Positions 27,708-37,027 of a stretch of 64,000 nt of DNA are shown here, in pieces. How positions within the stretch are numbered: the stretch's first letter is position 1; every line of letters begins with the position of its first letter. The DNA is from Robertmurraya siralis (GTDB taxonomy: Bacteria; Bacillota; Bacilli; Bacillales; Cytobacillaceae), in NCBI RefSeq assembly GCF_005502275.1, contig NZ_SWLZ01000001.1:496001-560000 (forward strand), read 5' to 3'. The position numbers and the translations under genes were made by a program. The notes under the pieces are model-generated. The model searched no databases, had not been told where the DNA came from, and worked only from the letters and a program-made list of their open reading frames with translations.

Positions 27708-28554
27708 AGCGCTGAGAAGACGTCTAAATAATATGTCGAAGCTAAGAAAAATGAAGGCTCTTGCCGTAGTAAGTGGTAAGGGAGGAGTCGGAAAATCGAA
27801 TTTTTCATTAAACTTTGCGATCTCCTTGTGTCGTAAAGGCTATAAAGTGCTACTATTTGATATGGATGTAGGAATGGGCAATATTGATATTTTATTAGGC
27901 AAATCATCAAAATACACAATTGTTGATTTCTTTGACAAAAAAGAATCTCTAAACAATGTTGTGATGGAAGGTCCTGAGAATCTCCACTATATTGCTGGTG
28001 GTACAGGGTTGAATAGACTCTTTAAGCTGGACAAGGACATGATTGAGAAGTTTACGGAGGAATTTTCTGCTGTTTTAAACGCGTATGATTATGTCATTTT
28101 TGATATGGGGGCGGGTGTAACGGAAGAAACACTCCAACTGATTCTGTCAGTTGATGAAATCATCCTTGTTACGACACCTGAACCCACTTCAATCACGGAC
28201 GGCTACGCCATGTTGAAACATATACATATGCAAAATGAAAAAGTCCCCTTTTTAGTGGTTGTAAACCGAACAATTGAAAAAAATGATGGACTGATAACTT
28301 TCAATCGGCTTAATTCGGTAACGAAGAAATTTTTAAGGCGTGAATTAAAGCTGCTTGGAATGATTCCCGATGATAAATCAGTTAGAATAGCCGTAGCGAA
28401 TCAAACACCGTTTGTTTTAACAACAAAATCTCTAACTTCTAAAGCGTTAGTAGAACTTACAGAGCGATATGAACAGGAAAATTTTAATGAGATGCAATCT
28501 TCTAATGCTATTCAGTTTGTTTCAAAGTTAAAGCGATTTCTCTTTGAAAGGTAG
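27691..28554 (+). CDS. flhG: MinD-type ATPase FlhG (YlxH)
   Basis: Regulator of flagellar number and placement; its N-terminal peptide activates FlhF GTPase. About 287 residues. The N-terminus MKDQAEALRRRL matches the FlhF-activating helix with conserved DQAxxLR. Deviant Walker A SGKGGVGKSNFSLNFA, DMDVGMGN, a C-terminal amphipathic membrane-targeting helix (FVSKLKRFLFER). ATG at 27691 preferred over in-frame starts at 27676 and 27682 because of GAGGAT spacing. Overlaps flhF by 17 nt. Confidence 0.95.
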   Translation: MKDQAEALRRRLNNMSKLRKMKALAVVSGKGGVGKSNFSLNFAISLCRKGYKVLLFDMDVGMGNIDILLGKSSKYTIVDFFDKKESLNNVVMEGPENLHYIAGGTGLNRLFKLDKDMIEKFTEEFSAVLNAYDYVIFDMGAGVTEETLQLILSVDEIILVTTPEPTSITDGYAMLKHIHMQNEKVPFLVVVNRTIEKNDGLITFNRLNSVTKKFLRRELKLLGMIPDDKSVRIAVANQTPFVLTTKSLTSKALVELTERYEQENFNEMQSSNAIQFVSKLKRFLFER

Positions 28555-28562
28555 GGCGGGTA

Positions 28563-29657
28563 ATGCCAAAAATTAAAGTGCTTATTGTTGATGATTCAGC
28601 ATTCATGAGAAAACTGATAAATGATTTTCTGTCAGAGCATCCTTCTATAGACGTAATAGGCACAGCAAGAAATGGGGAGGATGCATTAAAAAAAATCGGT
28701 GCTTTAAAACCGGATGTTGTAACGATGGATATCGAAATGCCTGTAATGGATGGTTTAGAGGCGCTTCAAATAATTATGAAAGAACGTCCGGTTCCAGTAT
28801 TAATGTTGTCTAGCACAACACAGCTCGGCGCTGAGAATACAATGCTAGCGATTTCTTATGGGGCGATCGATTTTATTACAAAACCATCTGGTCCAATATC
28901 TCTTGATCTTATTAAGGTAAAGGAAGAATTAATCGAGAAAGTCATCTCTGCCAGCAAAGCTAATCTGGCTGAAATAATGAAAAAAACCACTTATGCCAAA
29001 AGTACTATTCCATCAACAAAAGAATGTAGTAAAATAGAACGAAAGGGACAGTCACTTCGTCCCGCTCAAAAAAGTCATGCTAATGGTAAAAAGATTATTT
29101 GTATAGGGACATCGACAGGTGGTCCCAGAGCGTTACAAGAGGTAGTCACAAAGTTACCAAAAGATTTGGATGCCGCTGTTTTTGTTGTCCAACATATGCC
29201 GGCTGGATTCACAAAAAGTCTTGCTGCTAGACTCGATTCTTTATCTGAGTGCCGTGTGAAGGAAGCGGAGGATGGGGAAATTGCAGAAAAAGGTACGATC
29301 TATATTGCTCCCGGTGGTTACCATTTACTTGTAAAAGAAGCTGGAGCAAGGTTAAAGATTGAACTGAGTACAAATATACCACCCAAAAGCGGTCATCGCC
29401 CTTCTGTAGATGTGATGTTTCAATCGATCAGCACGATTTCAGGTTATACGAAAATTGCCGTTATAATGACAGGAATGGGGGCTGATGGTTCACAGGGATT
29501 AATAGAGTTAAAGAATAGCGGTGAGGTAACAGCTATTGCAGAGTCGGAGGCGACATCGATCGTGTATGGAATGCCCAAGGCAGCTATTGCTACTAATTTG
29601 GTGGATGAGGTTGAAAATGTCGACAAAATTGCTGAAACGATACTGCAATATATTTAG
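28563..29657 (+). CDS. cheB: Receptor methylesterase/deamidase CheB
   Basis: Response regulator that removes methyl groups from chemoreceptors during adaptation. 364 residues. Receiver domain with DD at 10-11 and phosphoacceptor Asp56 in VTMDIEMPVMDG. Linker at about 130-175. C-terminal catalytic domain with GTSTGGP (nucleophile Ser), QHMPAGFT (His) and MTGMGADG (Asp). Begins 8 bp after flhG. The matching cheR is not in this window, as in B. subtilis. Confidence 0.96.
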   Translation: MPKIKVLIVDDSAFMRKLINDFLSEHPSIDVIGTARNGEDALKKIGALKPDVVTMDIEMPVMDGLEALQIIMKERPVPVLMLSSTTQLGAENTMLAISYGAIDFITKPSGPISLDLIKVKEELIEKVISASKANLAEIMKKTTYAKSTIPSTKECSKIERKGQSLRPAQKSHANGKKIICIGTSTGGPRALQEVVTKLPKDLDAAVFVVQHMPAGFTKSLAARLDSLSECRVKEAEDGEIAEKGTIYIAPGGYHLLVKEAGARLKIELSTNIPPKSGHRPSVDVMFQSISTISGYTKIAVIMTGMGADGSQGLIELKNSGEVTAIAESEATSIVYGMPKAAIATNLVDEVENVDKIAETILQYI

Positions 29658-29825
29658 GGAAAATTGAAAGAGTGAGTGATTGTTCAAATTAATGAGATTA
29701 GTAGGTTGAGAGGTCTGCTATCCTGGGAGATGGATAAACCATTTGTCTAGGTAAAGTCGGAGAATTCGCTAGCTATCTTGCATAAACTTTTTGAACATCC
29801 CAGATATGTCGAAGGGGGTAAGAAA

Positions 29826-31883
29826 ATGGAATTGAATCAATATCTTGAAGTGTTTATTGAAGAAAGCAAAGAACATTTGCAAAGCTGTAATGAACGATTG
29901 CTTGATCTTGAGAAAAATCCTGAAGATATAAACATTGTTAATGATATTTTCCGCTCAGCTCATACTTTGAAGGGTATGTCTGCAACAATGGGTTATGAGG
30001 ATCTTGCTAGTTTGACCCATCAAATGGAAAATGTTCTTGATGCGATCCGCAATCATAAACTATCGGTCACGCCTGAAATATTAGATGTTGTCTTTCAAGC
30101 AGTTGATGATTTGGAGGCAATGGTATTTTCGATTGCTGATGGTGGAGATGGAAAAAGAAATGTAACAGAAGTAGTAGAAAAATTAAAATTGATTGAAAAG
30201 GGTGAAAGTCCGCTGCAGGTACAGTCGCAGGCTGAGGCTGCCGCTACTACTACTGCTGCAGAATCAACGACATCAACTTTTAAAAGTGAATACGATGAAT
30301 TTGAATACACAGTTCTTGAGCAATCGAAAGAGCAAGGTTTTGAGGCCTATGAAATTACGATTGCCTTAAGGGAGGATTGTCTTCTTAAAGCGGCTCGAGT
30401 GTATATGGTATTTGAAGTGTTGGAGAAGGTTGGAGAAGTCATTAAATCAACACCACCTGTTGATCAACTCGAAGAAGAGCAGTTTGATCAAGAATTTACC
30501 GTATCGATCGTTTCAAAAGAAAACCAAGAGGACTTAAAGAAAATAATTATGAAAGTTTCCGAAGTCGAAAAGGTGGAGATTAATGCGATTTCACTCGGAG
30601 ATATTCGAAATAAACAGGAAACAACTGAGGCTTCTAGTGAAGAGGAAAGCAAGAAAACAGTAGAAGCAACAACAAATTCTGATGTTCCTGTTGAGACGGA
30701 ACAGAAAAAGCAGACAAGTACGACGAAACAAGCTAGCAACAAAACCATAAGAGTAAACATTGAAAGACTTGATATTTTACTAAACTTATTTGAAGAGCTT
30801 GTGATTGATCGTGGTCGATTAGAACAGATTTCTAATGATTTGAAAAATCAAGAACTACATGAAACAGTTGAGAGAATGTCCAGGATTACCGGTGATCTGC
30901 AGAACATTATTTTAAATATGAGAATGGTCCCTGTAGAAACGGTGTTCAATCGCTTCCCTAGAATGGTTAGACAATTAGCTCGTGATTTAGGCAAAAAGGT
31001 TAACTTGGAAATTATTGGCGCTGAAACGGAGCTCGATAGAACTGTTATTGATGAGATTGGTGATCCCCTTGTCCATCTCATTCGAAATGCACTCGATCAT
31101 GGTTTAGAGACGCCGGATGTTCGAAAAGCGAACGGCAAGCATGAAGAGGGGACGGTTGTGTTAAAAGCATTTCACAGTGGTAATCATGTCTTTATTGAGA
31201 TTGATGATGACGGTGCAGGAATCAAAAAACAAAAAGTCCTTGAAAAAGCAATTAAAAACGGAATTATTAATGAACAAACGGCCTCAACACTGACTGATAA
31301 GGAAGTATTCGAGTTAATCTTTGCTTCTGGATTTTCGACTGCCGATAAAATATCAGATGTTTCTGGTCGCGGAGTAGGACTAGATGTCGTTAAAAATACA
31401 ATTGAATCATTGGGCGGTGCGATCTCGATTGAGTCAAGAGAAGGGAAAGGTTCGACGTTCTCTATCCAATTACCTCTTACTCTATCAATTATTTCTGTTA
31501 TGCTTGTTGAAATTGAAAAGGAAAAGTTCGCAGTTCCTCTTTCTTCCATTATAGAAACGGCAATTGTTAAAAAGGATGAAATCTTAAATGCCCATAATCA
31601 AAAAGTGATTGATTTCCGCGGCAAGGTAGTACCACTTCTATTCTTGAAAGATATTTTTCAAGTGCCGAGCCAAGAGGAAGAGGACGAATTTTACTCTGTT
31701 GTTATCGTAAGAAAAGGCGATAAGATGGCTGGGTTGATTGTTGATTCCTTTATTGGTCAGCAAGAGGTCGTTCTTAAATCGCTTGGTAATTACTTAACGA
31801 ATGTCTTTGCTATATCGGGTGCAACAATCCTTGGTGATGGTCAAGTTGCGCTAATCGTAGACTGCAACGCATTAATCAAATAG
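29826..31883 (+). CDS. cheA: Chemotaxis histidine kinase CheA
   Basis: Autophosphorylating kinase coupled to chemoreceptors; donates phosphate to CheY and CheB. 685 residues. HPt domain with His46 in SAHTLKGM, P2 response-regulator binding region (about 165-270), Ser/Thr/Lys/Glu linker, dimerization domain (about 315-375), HATPase with HLIRNALDHGLE and SGRGVGLDVV, and a CheW-like P5 domain. ATG at 29826 (SD GAAGGGGGTAAG) is preferred to TTG at 29778. The 168 bp before it, after cheB, show no gene. Confidence 0.97.
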   Translation: MELNQYLEVFIEESKEHLQSCNERLLDLEKNPEDINIVNDIFRSAHTLKGMSATMGYEDLASLTHQMENVLDAIRNHKLSVTPEILDVVFQAVDDLEAMVFSIADGGDGKRNVTEVVEKLKLIEKGESPLQVQSQAEAAATTTAAESTTSTFKSEYDEFEYTVLEQSKEQGFEAYEITIALREDCLLKAARVYMVFEVLEKVGEVIKSTPPVDQLEEEQFDQEFTVSIVSKENQEDLKKIIMKVSEVEKVEINAISLGDIRNKQETTEASSEEESKKTVEATTNSDVPVETEQKKQTSTTKQASNKTIRVNIERLDILLNLFEELVIDRGRLEQISNDLKNQELHETVERMSRITGDLQNIILNMRMVPVETVFNRFPRMVRQLARDLGKKVNLEIIGAETELDRTVIDEIGDPLVHLIRNALDHGLETPDVRKANGKHEEGTVVLKAFHSGNHVFIEIDDDGAGIKKQKVLEKAIKNGIINEQTASTLTDKEVFELIFASGFSTADKISDVSGRGVGLDVVKNTIESLGGAISIESREGKGSTFSIQLPLTLSIISVMLVEIEKEKFAVPLSSIIETAIVKKDEILNAHNQKVIDFRGKVVPLLFLKDIFQVPSQEEEDEFYSVVIVRKGDKMAGLIVDSFIGQQEVVLKSLGNYLTNVFAISGATILGDGQVALIVDCNALIK

Positions 31884-31946
31884 ATTTGTGAAACGATTCT
31901 CCACGGATAGCTGTGGAGGAACCCCTTTTAAAGGAAGGTGACGATA

Positions 31947-32417
31947 ATGGCTGAAACTTTAACAGAGGATATTAAATTCATTGTTTTTCAGTTGAAAGAA
32001 AAGGAATATGCCATTCCGGTAAACAAAGTGAACTCGATAGAAAAGATAGAGCATATTACTAGAGTGCCTGGATTAACTCCATATGTGAAAGGTGTCATTA
32101 ATTTAAGAGGTGTTGTAACACCGATTATCGATTTAAGACTGCGTTTTGGTCTTGATGAAATTAAATACACTGAAAGCACAAGAGTGATCATCATTTCTTT
32201 TGATGATATGGAAGTCGGTTTAATTGTCGATGCGGCCAATGATGTTATTGATGTTAATATGAACTCTATTGAGCCACAGCCAGAAGTGGTTGGTGTTGAG
32301 GAAGCAGAGTACATAAGTGGAGTTGCCAAAATTGATAAACGGCTTCTTATCTTATTGGATCTTGAGAAAATTTTGAATCGGGATGAAATTCGTTCAGATA
32401 GTAAGATAGAAGGCTAA
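31947..32417 (+). CDS. cheW: Chemotaxis coupling protein CheW
   Basis: SH3-like adaptor linking receptors to CheA. 156 residues as in B. subtilis. KFIVFQLKEKEYAIPVNKV at the N-terminus, VPGLTPYVKGVINLRGVVTP in the family core (two adjacent pieces), and ILLDLEKIL at the end. ATG at 31947 is preceded by GGAAGGTG; the upstream GTG is part of that SD. A small hairpin (31897-31920) lies in the gap after cheA. Confidence 0.97.
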   Translation: MAETLTEDIKFIVFQLKEKEYAIPVNKVNSIEKIEHITRVPGLTPYVKGVINLRGVVTPIIDLRLRFGLDEIKYTESTRVIIISFDDMEVGLIVDAANDVIDVNMNSIEPQPEVVGVEEAEYISGVAKIDKRLLILLDLEKILNRDEIRSDSKIEG

Positions 32418-32422
32418 CTATT

Positions 32423-33064
32423 ATGAGTTTTCTGGAGAAAATTTCAACCGTTCACTTAGATGTTTTGAAAGAAGTTGGGAATATTGGGGCTGGAAATGCT
32501 GCGACCGCTCTTTCAACCTTACTTAATAAGAAAATTGATATGAGGGTGCCGAAAGTCAGAGTTGTTTCCTTTGATGAGATGATGGAGATGGCGGGTGGTC
32601 CAGAAAATATCGTCGCTAGTGTTTTTTTAAGAATTGAGGGAGATGCTCCGGGAAGTATGTTTTTCGTTCTATCTTTAGAACAAGCAAGTACGTTTATTAA
32701 AGAAATGACCGGAGATAGTCAATTTTCATTTGAGAAACTACCTTATGACGAAATAGCAATGTCTGCCCTGCAAGAGCTTGGTAATATTCTCTCAGGCTCA
32801 TATCTATCGTCTTTATCAGATTTTACCAAATTAGATTTATATCCATCTGTTCCCGCATTAAGTATAGACATGGTTGGTGCCATTATTAGCTATGGTTTAA
32901 TCGAGTTGTCCCAGGTCAGTGACTTCGCTATTGTGATTGATACAGCATTAGATGATGATGATTATAATGGTCCTAAAAGTGTAAAGGGGCATTTCTTCCT
33001 TTTGCCTGATCCAGACTCTTTTGAGATTATTTTTCGAGCATTAGGAGTAACTGAGAATGAATGA
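32423..33064 (+). CDS. cheC: CheY-P phosphatase CheC
   Basis: Dephosphorylates CheY-P; its activity is raised by CheD. 213 residues. Two phosphatase half-sites of the D/S-x3-E-x2-N type: [20 protein letters not shown] (about residues 12-31) and [20 protein letters not shown] (about 113-132). Starts 6 bp after cheW and overlaps cheD by 8 nt. Confidence 0.96.
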   Translation: MSFLEKISTVHLDVLKEVGNIGAGNAATALSTLLNKKIDMRVPKVRVVSFDEMMEMAGGPENIVASVFLRIEGDAPGSMFFVLSLEQASTFIKEMTGDSQFSFEKLPYDEIAMSALQELGNILSGSYLSSLSDFTKLDLYPSVPALSIDMVGAIISYGLIELSQVSDFAIVIDTALDDDDYNGPKSVKGHFFLLPDPDSFEIIFRALGVTENE

Positions 33065-33554
33065 TACGGTTCAAGTGATTAAGGTTGGGATTGCGGATAT
33101 GAATATTGTAAGAACACCTTATCATATAAGAACATCGGGATTGGGCTCATGTGTTGGTGTTGTTATCTATGATCAAGGGAAAGAGCTTGCCGGATTAGCA
33201 CATGTAATGCTACCTGATTCCACACTTGCAAAGGGTGGAGCCTTTAATATTGCAAAATACGCGGATACTGCTGTAAAGGAACTGGTCAATCGATTGTTAA
33301 AAAATGGCGCACGGGACTATTCATTGAAGGCAAAGCTGGCTGGCGGTGCACAAATGTTTCAATTCTCTAGTTCGAATGACATGATGAGAATTGGCCCGAG
33401 AAATGTGGAAGCAGTGAAAAGAGAGCTTGCAGCTTATAAGATTGCCATTGTTGGAGAAGATGTTGGTGGAAATAGCGGTCGAACGATTGAGTTCGATCCA
33501 AAAACTTGTCTACTCCACATACGCACCGTTAACAAAGGTGTTTTTAATCTTTAG
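33057..33554 (+). CDS. cheD: Chemoreceptor glutamine deamidase CheD
   Basis: Deamidates receptors and binds CheC. 165 residues. Catalytic Cys in [12 protein letters not shown] and His in GLAHVMLP, with the AGGAQMF segment conserved. Last gene before an intrinsic terminator at 33563, which is not at this point in the classic B. subtilis operon description. Confidence 0.96.
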   Translation: MNDTVQVIKVGIADMNIVRTPYHIRTSGLGSCVGVVIYDQGKELAGLAHVMLPDSTLAKGGAFNIAKYADTAVKELVNRLLKNGARDYSLKAKLAGGAQMFQFSSSNDMMRIGPRNVEAVKRELAAYKIAIVGEDVGGNSGRTIEFDPKTCLLHIRTVNKGVFNL

Positions 33555-33562
33555 TCATGTTG

Positions 33563-33593
33563 AATCAGTCCCCTAAAAAGGACTGATTTTTCT
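33563..33593 (+). terminator. Intrinsic terminator between cheD and sigD
   Basis: Perfect 9-bp stem AATCAGTCC (33563-33571) / GGACTGATT (33580-33588), 8-nt loop, followed by TTTTC. It probably ends most fla/che transcripts before sigD. Confidence 0.8.
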
Positions 33594-33635
33594 TGTTTAT
33601 GGGTATATTTTCCTATTAATGATCTTTAATAATAG

Positions 33636-33687
33636 TTGTGACAATTTTCGAACTTCTCTAATATGATGAACGTGAATTTGCTATAAT
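33636..33687 (+). promoter_or_regulatory. Candidate sigma-A promoters for sigD
   Basis: Two overlapping options. TTGTGA (33636-33641), 17-bp spacer, TAATAT (33659-33664). A second site is TGC-TATAAT (33679-33687), a perfect -10 with extended TGn but no clear -35. Both lie 135-180 bp before sigD and after the cheD terminator. Confidence 0.5.
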
Positions 33688-33821
33688 AATAGTATAAATC
33701 TACTGCCTTATAAGAATGAGAATATGTTAAAGATAAATGTAATTCGCTATTTATATGTTCAAAAGGTGCGACGATTATTGGTAATAATGGTCGGAATTTA
33801 ATAAAGTATTGGGAGGTTGCA

Positions 33822-34586
33822 ATGGGACAGGTATTAACAACTGAGGAACAACTAATATGGGATAAATGGATTTCGACCCGCGACTCAGAAGCAGGAAACC
33901 TGTTAGTCAAAAAATATATGCCTCTTGTCAGTTATCACGTACAAAGGGTAGCTGTTGGCCTTCCAAAAAATGTATCAAGAGATGATATTCATAGCCTTGG
34001 ATTAATGGGTTTGTATGATGCGCTGGAAAAATTTGATCCGACAAGAGAATTGAAATTTGATACGTATGCGTCATTCAGAATTCGCGGGGCAATCATTGAT
34101 GGTCTAAGAAAAGAAGATTGGTTATCAAGGAGTACGAGGGAAAAAGCGAAAAAGATCGAAGCCACTATCGGAAAACTTGAACAAAAATTTATGAGGAATG
34201 TGACGGCTAAAGATATTGCTATTGAGCTAGACATGCCTGAAGAAGAAGTCCATGCCACAATGAATGAGCATTTTTTTGCAAGCATTCTTTCAATTGATGA
34301 GCGTGGTAGCGACCAAGACGAAAAAGATGGTCAAGCCTATACAATAAAGGATATAAAGGCCGATATTCCCGAGGAAAAAATCGTAAAGGATGAACTGATT
34401 CAAGAAATGTCGGAAATGATCGCCCAATTAAATGAGAAAGAACAACTTGTTTTAAGTTTGTTCTATCAAGAAGAACTCACCTTAACAGAAATTGGACAAG
34501 TACTAGATTTATCCACTTCAAGAATTTCACAAATCCATTCAAAAGCAATATTTAAGCTGAGACAATCTTTAAGTAAAATGATCTAA
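33822..34586 (+). CDS. sigD: Motility sigma factor SigD (FliA-type, sigma-28)
   Basis: Directs RNA polymerase to late flagellar, chemotaxis and autolysin genes. 254 residues, as in B. subtilis. Region 2 with GLMGLYDALEKFDP and FDTYASFRIRGAIIDGLR, region 3, and region 4 helix-turn-helix LTLTEIGQVLDLSTSRISQIHS. SD TGGGAGGTTG. Expected to be controlled by the anti-sigma FlgM, which is not in the window. Confidence 0.98.
   Translation: MGQVLTTEEQLIWDKWISTRDSEAGNLLVKKYMPLVSYHVQRVAVGLPKNVSRDDIHSLGLMGLYDALEKFDPTRELKFDTYASFRIRGAIIDGLRKEDWLSRSTREKAKKIEATIGKLEQKFMRNVTAKDIAIELDMPEEEVHATMNEHFFASILSIDERGSDQDEKDGQAYTIKDIKADIPEEKIVKDELIQEMSEMIAQLNEKEQLVLSLFYQEELTLTEIGQVLDLSTSRISQIHSKAIFKLRQSLSKMI
34340..34366 (+). 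promoter_or_regulatory. Possible sigma-D promoter inside sigD
   Basis: TACA (34340-34343), 15 bp, GCCGATAT (34359-34366). The -10 matches the B. subtilis sigma-D consensus at all 8 positions and the -35 TAAA at 3 of 4. It lies in the coding sequence, about 265 bp before the DUF342 gene. An 8-base match is expected about once per strand in a window of this size, so chance is possible. Confidence 0.3.
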
Positions 34587-34631
34587 TACACTTGTAAATG
34601 GAAGATAAGAAAAGAAAGAGGGCCGGAGAAA

Positions 34632-35987
34632 ATGGAGATACCCTTTCGCGTGAGAATAAGTAAAGATCAATTGAAAGCTGACATTGAATTAATTGATAAA
34701 CAGGACGAAAATTTTTCAATTTCAGTTAATGCCCTTGAGACATTTTTAGGGGAGCAAAATGTCTCTTTTGGTATTAATCATTCGTTGCTTCATGAAATTG
34801 CGGCAAAACCGAAGGTGCAAAATTATCCCCTTACGATTGCAGAGGGCATTGAACCAAAAAATGGCGAAGATGCACATTTAATTTTAGAGATACAAAAAGA
34901 AGAATCGGAAAAGAAAGAAAAAATTAATTTTCGTGAAGTACTCGATATCCCTTCAGTAAAGAATGGCCAAGTGATTGCCAAAATAGTTCCGCAAACTAAC
35001 GGTGTAAACGGACGTGGAGTAACGGGAAAGTTACTCCCTGCTCGTGACGGCAAACCATTGAAGACAAGGGCTGGAAAAAATGTTATTAAGGAAGGAAATC
35101 AATTTATTGCAACAACGGACGGTCAAGTAAGCGTTACCCAAAAAATGGTTACTGTTAACCCTGTATTTGAAGTAAATGGAGATTTAGATTTAAAAACAGG
35201 CAATATTAATTTCATTGGCAATGTTGTTATTCGTGGCAATGTTCCAACCGGGTATGAAGTTATTGCTGGCGGTGACATTAAAATCACTGGACTTGTGGAA
35301 GGTGCACAACTGATTGCTAGAGGGAATATCCTGATCTCTGGCGGAATTACAGCTGGGAATCGTGGTAAAGTAGTGGCAGGAGGAAGCATTCAAGCAAATT
35401 ACTTAAATCAGGCAGATGTTCGTGCTGGTCAGGATGTAATTATTAACACTTCCTCTCTCCATAGCCAGATTGAGGCAAAAGAATCAATCTACTGTAAACA
35501 AGGTCATATTATCGGTGGCGTTCTTCGTTCAGGAAAAGATATACATGTGAAAGAGGTTGGAAACCATCTATTCACAAAAACAGAGCTTTATGTTGGCTAT
35601 GACTCTTCTATTGAACAAAAAGAAATAGAGCTTAGAAAAGAGATGAAGGAGCTCTCTGAAAATATAAAAAAGTTAAGAATGATCGAAAATAAATTAGTTG
35701 AAGCAGCGAAAATAAAAGGAAAGCCTACCACGCAGGAACAAGTGCTGATCGTCAAACAAAGAGCAACAAAGCAGCAATTAGAGCTTAAATTAGCACAGGT
35801 TGAAGGTGAGCTTGAAGCGATCGAAGCCAAAAAAGGGAATCGAGAACATTATGCTGTCTATGTTTATGAAAAAATATATCCAAACACAAGTCTTTGTTTT
35901 GGCAAATATATCAGAGTAATTCAGAAAACGCATTCATATGTGAAATTTATATTAGAAAATAAAGAAATTGTATTTCAACCAATTTAG
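34632..35987 (+). CDS. DUF342/FapA-type protein
   Basis: Large conserved protein of the DUF342 (FapA, flagellar assembly protein A) family, found beside flagellar or sigD genes in many Bacillaceae and clostridia; its biochemical role is not established. 451 residues. An N-terminal variable domain (about 1-110), a Gly/Val/Ile repeat region predicted to form a beta-helix (about 150-310, many G-D-x-x-I repeats), a coiled coil (about 325-400), and a short C-terminal beta-rich end. SD AGGGCCGGAGAAA. Sits 45 bp after sigD. Confidence 0.85.
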   Translation: MEIPFRVRISKDQLKADIELIDKQDENFSISVNALETFLGEQNVSFGINHSLLHEIAAKPKVQNYPLTIAEGIEPKNGEDAHLILEIQKEESEKKEKINFREVLDIPSVKNGQVIAKIVPQTNGVNGRGVTGKLLPARDGKPLKTRAGKNVIKEGNQFIATTDGQVSVTQKMVTVNPVFEVNGDLDLKTGNINFIGNVVIRGNVPTGYEVIAGGDIKITGLVEGAQLIARGNILISGGITAGNRGKVVAGGSIQANYLNQADVRAGQDVIINTSSLHSQIEAKESIYCKQGHIIGGVLRSGKDIHVKEVGNHLFTKTELYVGYDSSIEQKEIELRKEMKELSENIKKLRMIENKLVEAAKIKGKPTTQEQVLIVKQRATKQQLELKLAQVEGELEAIEAKKGNREHYAVYVYEKIYPNTSLCFGKYIRVIQKTHSYVKFILENKEIVFQPI

Positions 35988-36031
35988 CACGCCTTTGCCT
36001 TTAATTATTTTAGTGAGGAAGTGAATGAATA

Positions 36032-36343
36032 ATGAGCCTCAAAGCAATTGAAATGCAGGTCGCACTTCCTAGAACACATGATGCGGGGAAATTATTAGAG
36101 CAAATGCAGCAACGAGGTCAGCTACAGCATGATCTTGCCTCCCTAAGTGTGAAAAGGGAAGAGGAAAAAAAGAAAAATTCAGTTATTAAACATGAACAAA
36201 AGGATGTCACCCGATTTCAAAAAGAGAGGCACCGCGAGGAACAGTCTCAGTCTCAACAACATGGATCGAACAAAGGAAAACAGAAACACCATCCAAAGGA
36301 ACAGCATCCATACAAAGGGACAAGGGTGGATTACAGCGGATAG
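36032..36343 (+). CDS. Small basic protein of unknown function
   Basis: 103 residues. I do not recognise a characterised family, though similar small genes occur next to DUF342 genes in Bacillaceae. N-terminal MSLKAIEMQVALPRTHDAG and LLEQMQQRGQLQHDLAS look folded or helical; the rest is rich in Lys, Glu, Gln and His and probably disordered and basic. No signal or membrane segment. SD GAGGAAGTG. It lies between the DUF342 gene (44 bp) and swrB (9 bp), so it is probably co-transcribed with motility genes. Confidence 0.75.
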   Translation: MSLKAIEMQVALPRTHDAGKLLEQMQQRGQLQHDLASLSVKREEEKKKNSVIKHEQKDVTRFQKERHREEQSQSQQHGSNKGKQKHHPKEQHPYKGTRVDYSG

Positions 36344-36352
36344 AGGGGTACC

Positions 36353-36952
36353 ATGACGAACTTATTTTTATTTATCAGTTTAATTTTAAATATTGTCGCT
36401 TTATTTTGTATCGTTATTCTTTATTTGCGTCAAAACAGACTTCTTGTAGTCGAAAAAAGGCAGGAAGAAATTCTTAAAGAGATTGAAGAGGTAATATCGA
36501 GTTATTTAATAGAAATGACAGAGGAAAATGAAAAATTTATCGAGAAGTTAAGTCAAGTTCAAAGTAAGACTGAAGCAGGGCAGGGAATGGCGATCACCGA
36601 GCAAATAGACGATAATATGGAGCTTAACAAAGAACGCGTCCAGCTTGAAAAGGGTGAAAACATCACCTATCGTAAAGGAACTGTTTTTCAAGCAGTCAAA
36701 GCATACCGAAATGTAAATGGTAATAGTGAAGAAAAACTTGACCAAGAAAAGGTCAAGCCTAATCTTGAGAATAAGGAAGCACAGAGAGAGAAAATAGAAG
36801 ATAGCGATGATATAAATGATGAATCAGTTTATCACAAAGCAATTTTGTTGCAAAAACAAGGTCTGTCAATCGAGGATATTGCTAAAAAGCTTGGTAAAGG
36901 CAAAACTGAATTAGAATTATTATTCAAATTACGACAAAATGAAAAAGAATGA
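36353..36952 (+). CDS. swrB: Swarming motility protein SwrB (YlxL) homologue
   Basis: In B. subtilis SwrB activates the flagellar export apparatus and basal-body completion. 199 residues (B. subtilis 167). One N-terminal membrane helix (about 3-24, LFLFISLILNIVALFCIVIL), a coiled coil (about 28-66), a low-similarity linker (about 75-155), and a C-terminal helix-turn-helix-like end HKAILLQKQGLSIEDIAKKLG. Assigned mainly from topology, the C-terminal helix and position between sigD and rpsB. Confidence 0.8.
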   Translation: MTNLFLFISLILNIVALFCIVILYLRQNRLLVVEKRQEEILKEIEEVISSYLIEMTEENEKFIEKLSQVQSKTEAGQGMAITEQIDDNMELNKERVQLEKGENITYRKGTVFQAVKAYRNVNGNSEEKLDQEKVKPNLENKEAQREKIEDSDDINDESVYHKAILLQKQGLSIEDIAKKLGKGKTELELLFKLRQNEKE

Positions 36953-36953
36953 C

Positions 36954-36982
36954 TTGATTCGTCATGACACATATGCTATATT
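36954..36982 (+). promoter_or_regulatory. Sigma-A promoter of rpsB
   Basis: TTGATT (36954-36959), 17-bp spacer, TATATT (36977-36982), with TGC before the -10. The -35 begins just after the swrB stop. The predicted leader is about 135 nt. Confidence 0.6.
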
Positions 36983-37027
36983 TACAAATGGTGTTAATAC
37001 ACACGTTCATGGATTTGGGCAAATGGT

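Noticed and set aside
29658-29825. 168-bp gap between cheB and cheA as a promoter or small gene
   Set aside because: No ORF with a ribosome binding site and no -35/-10 pair with good spacing. A TTG start at 29778 for a longer cheA lacks an SD, whereas the ATG at 29826 has one.
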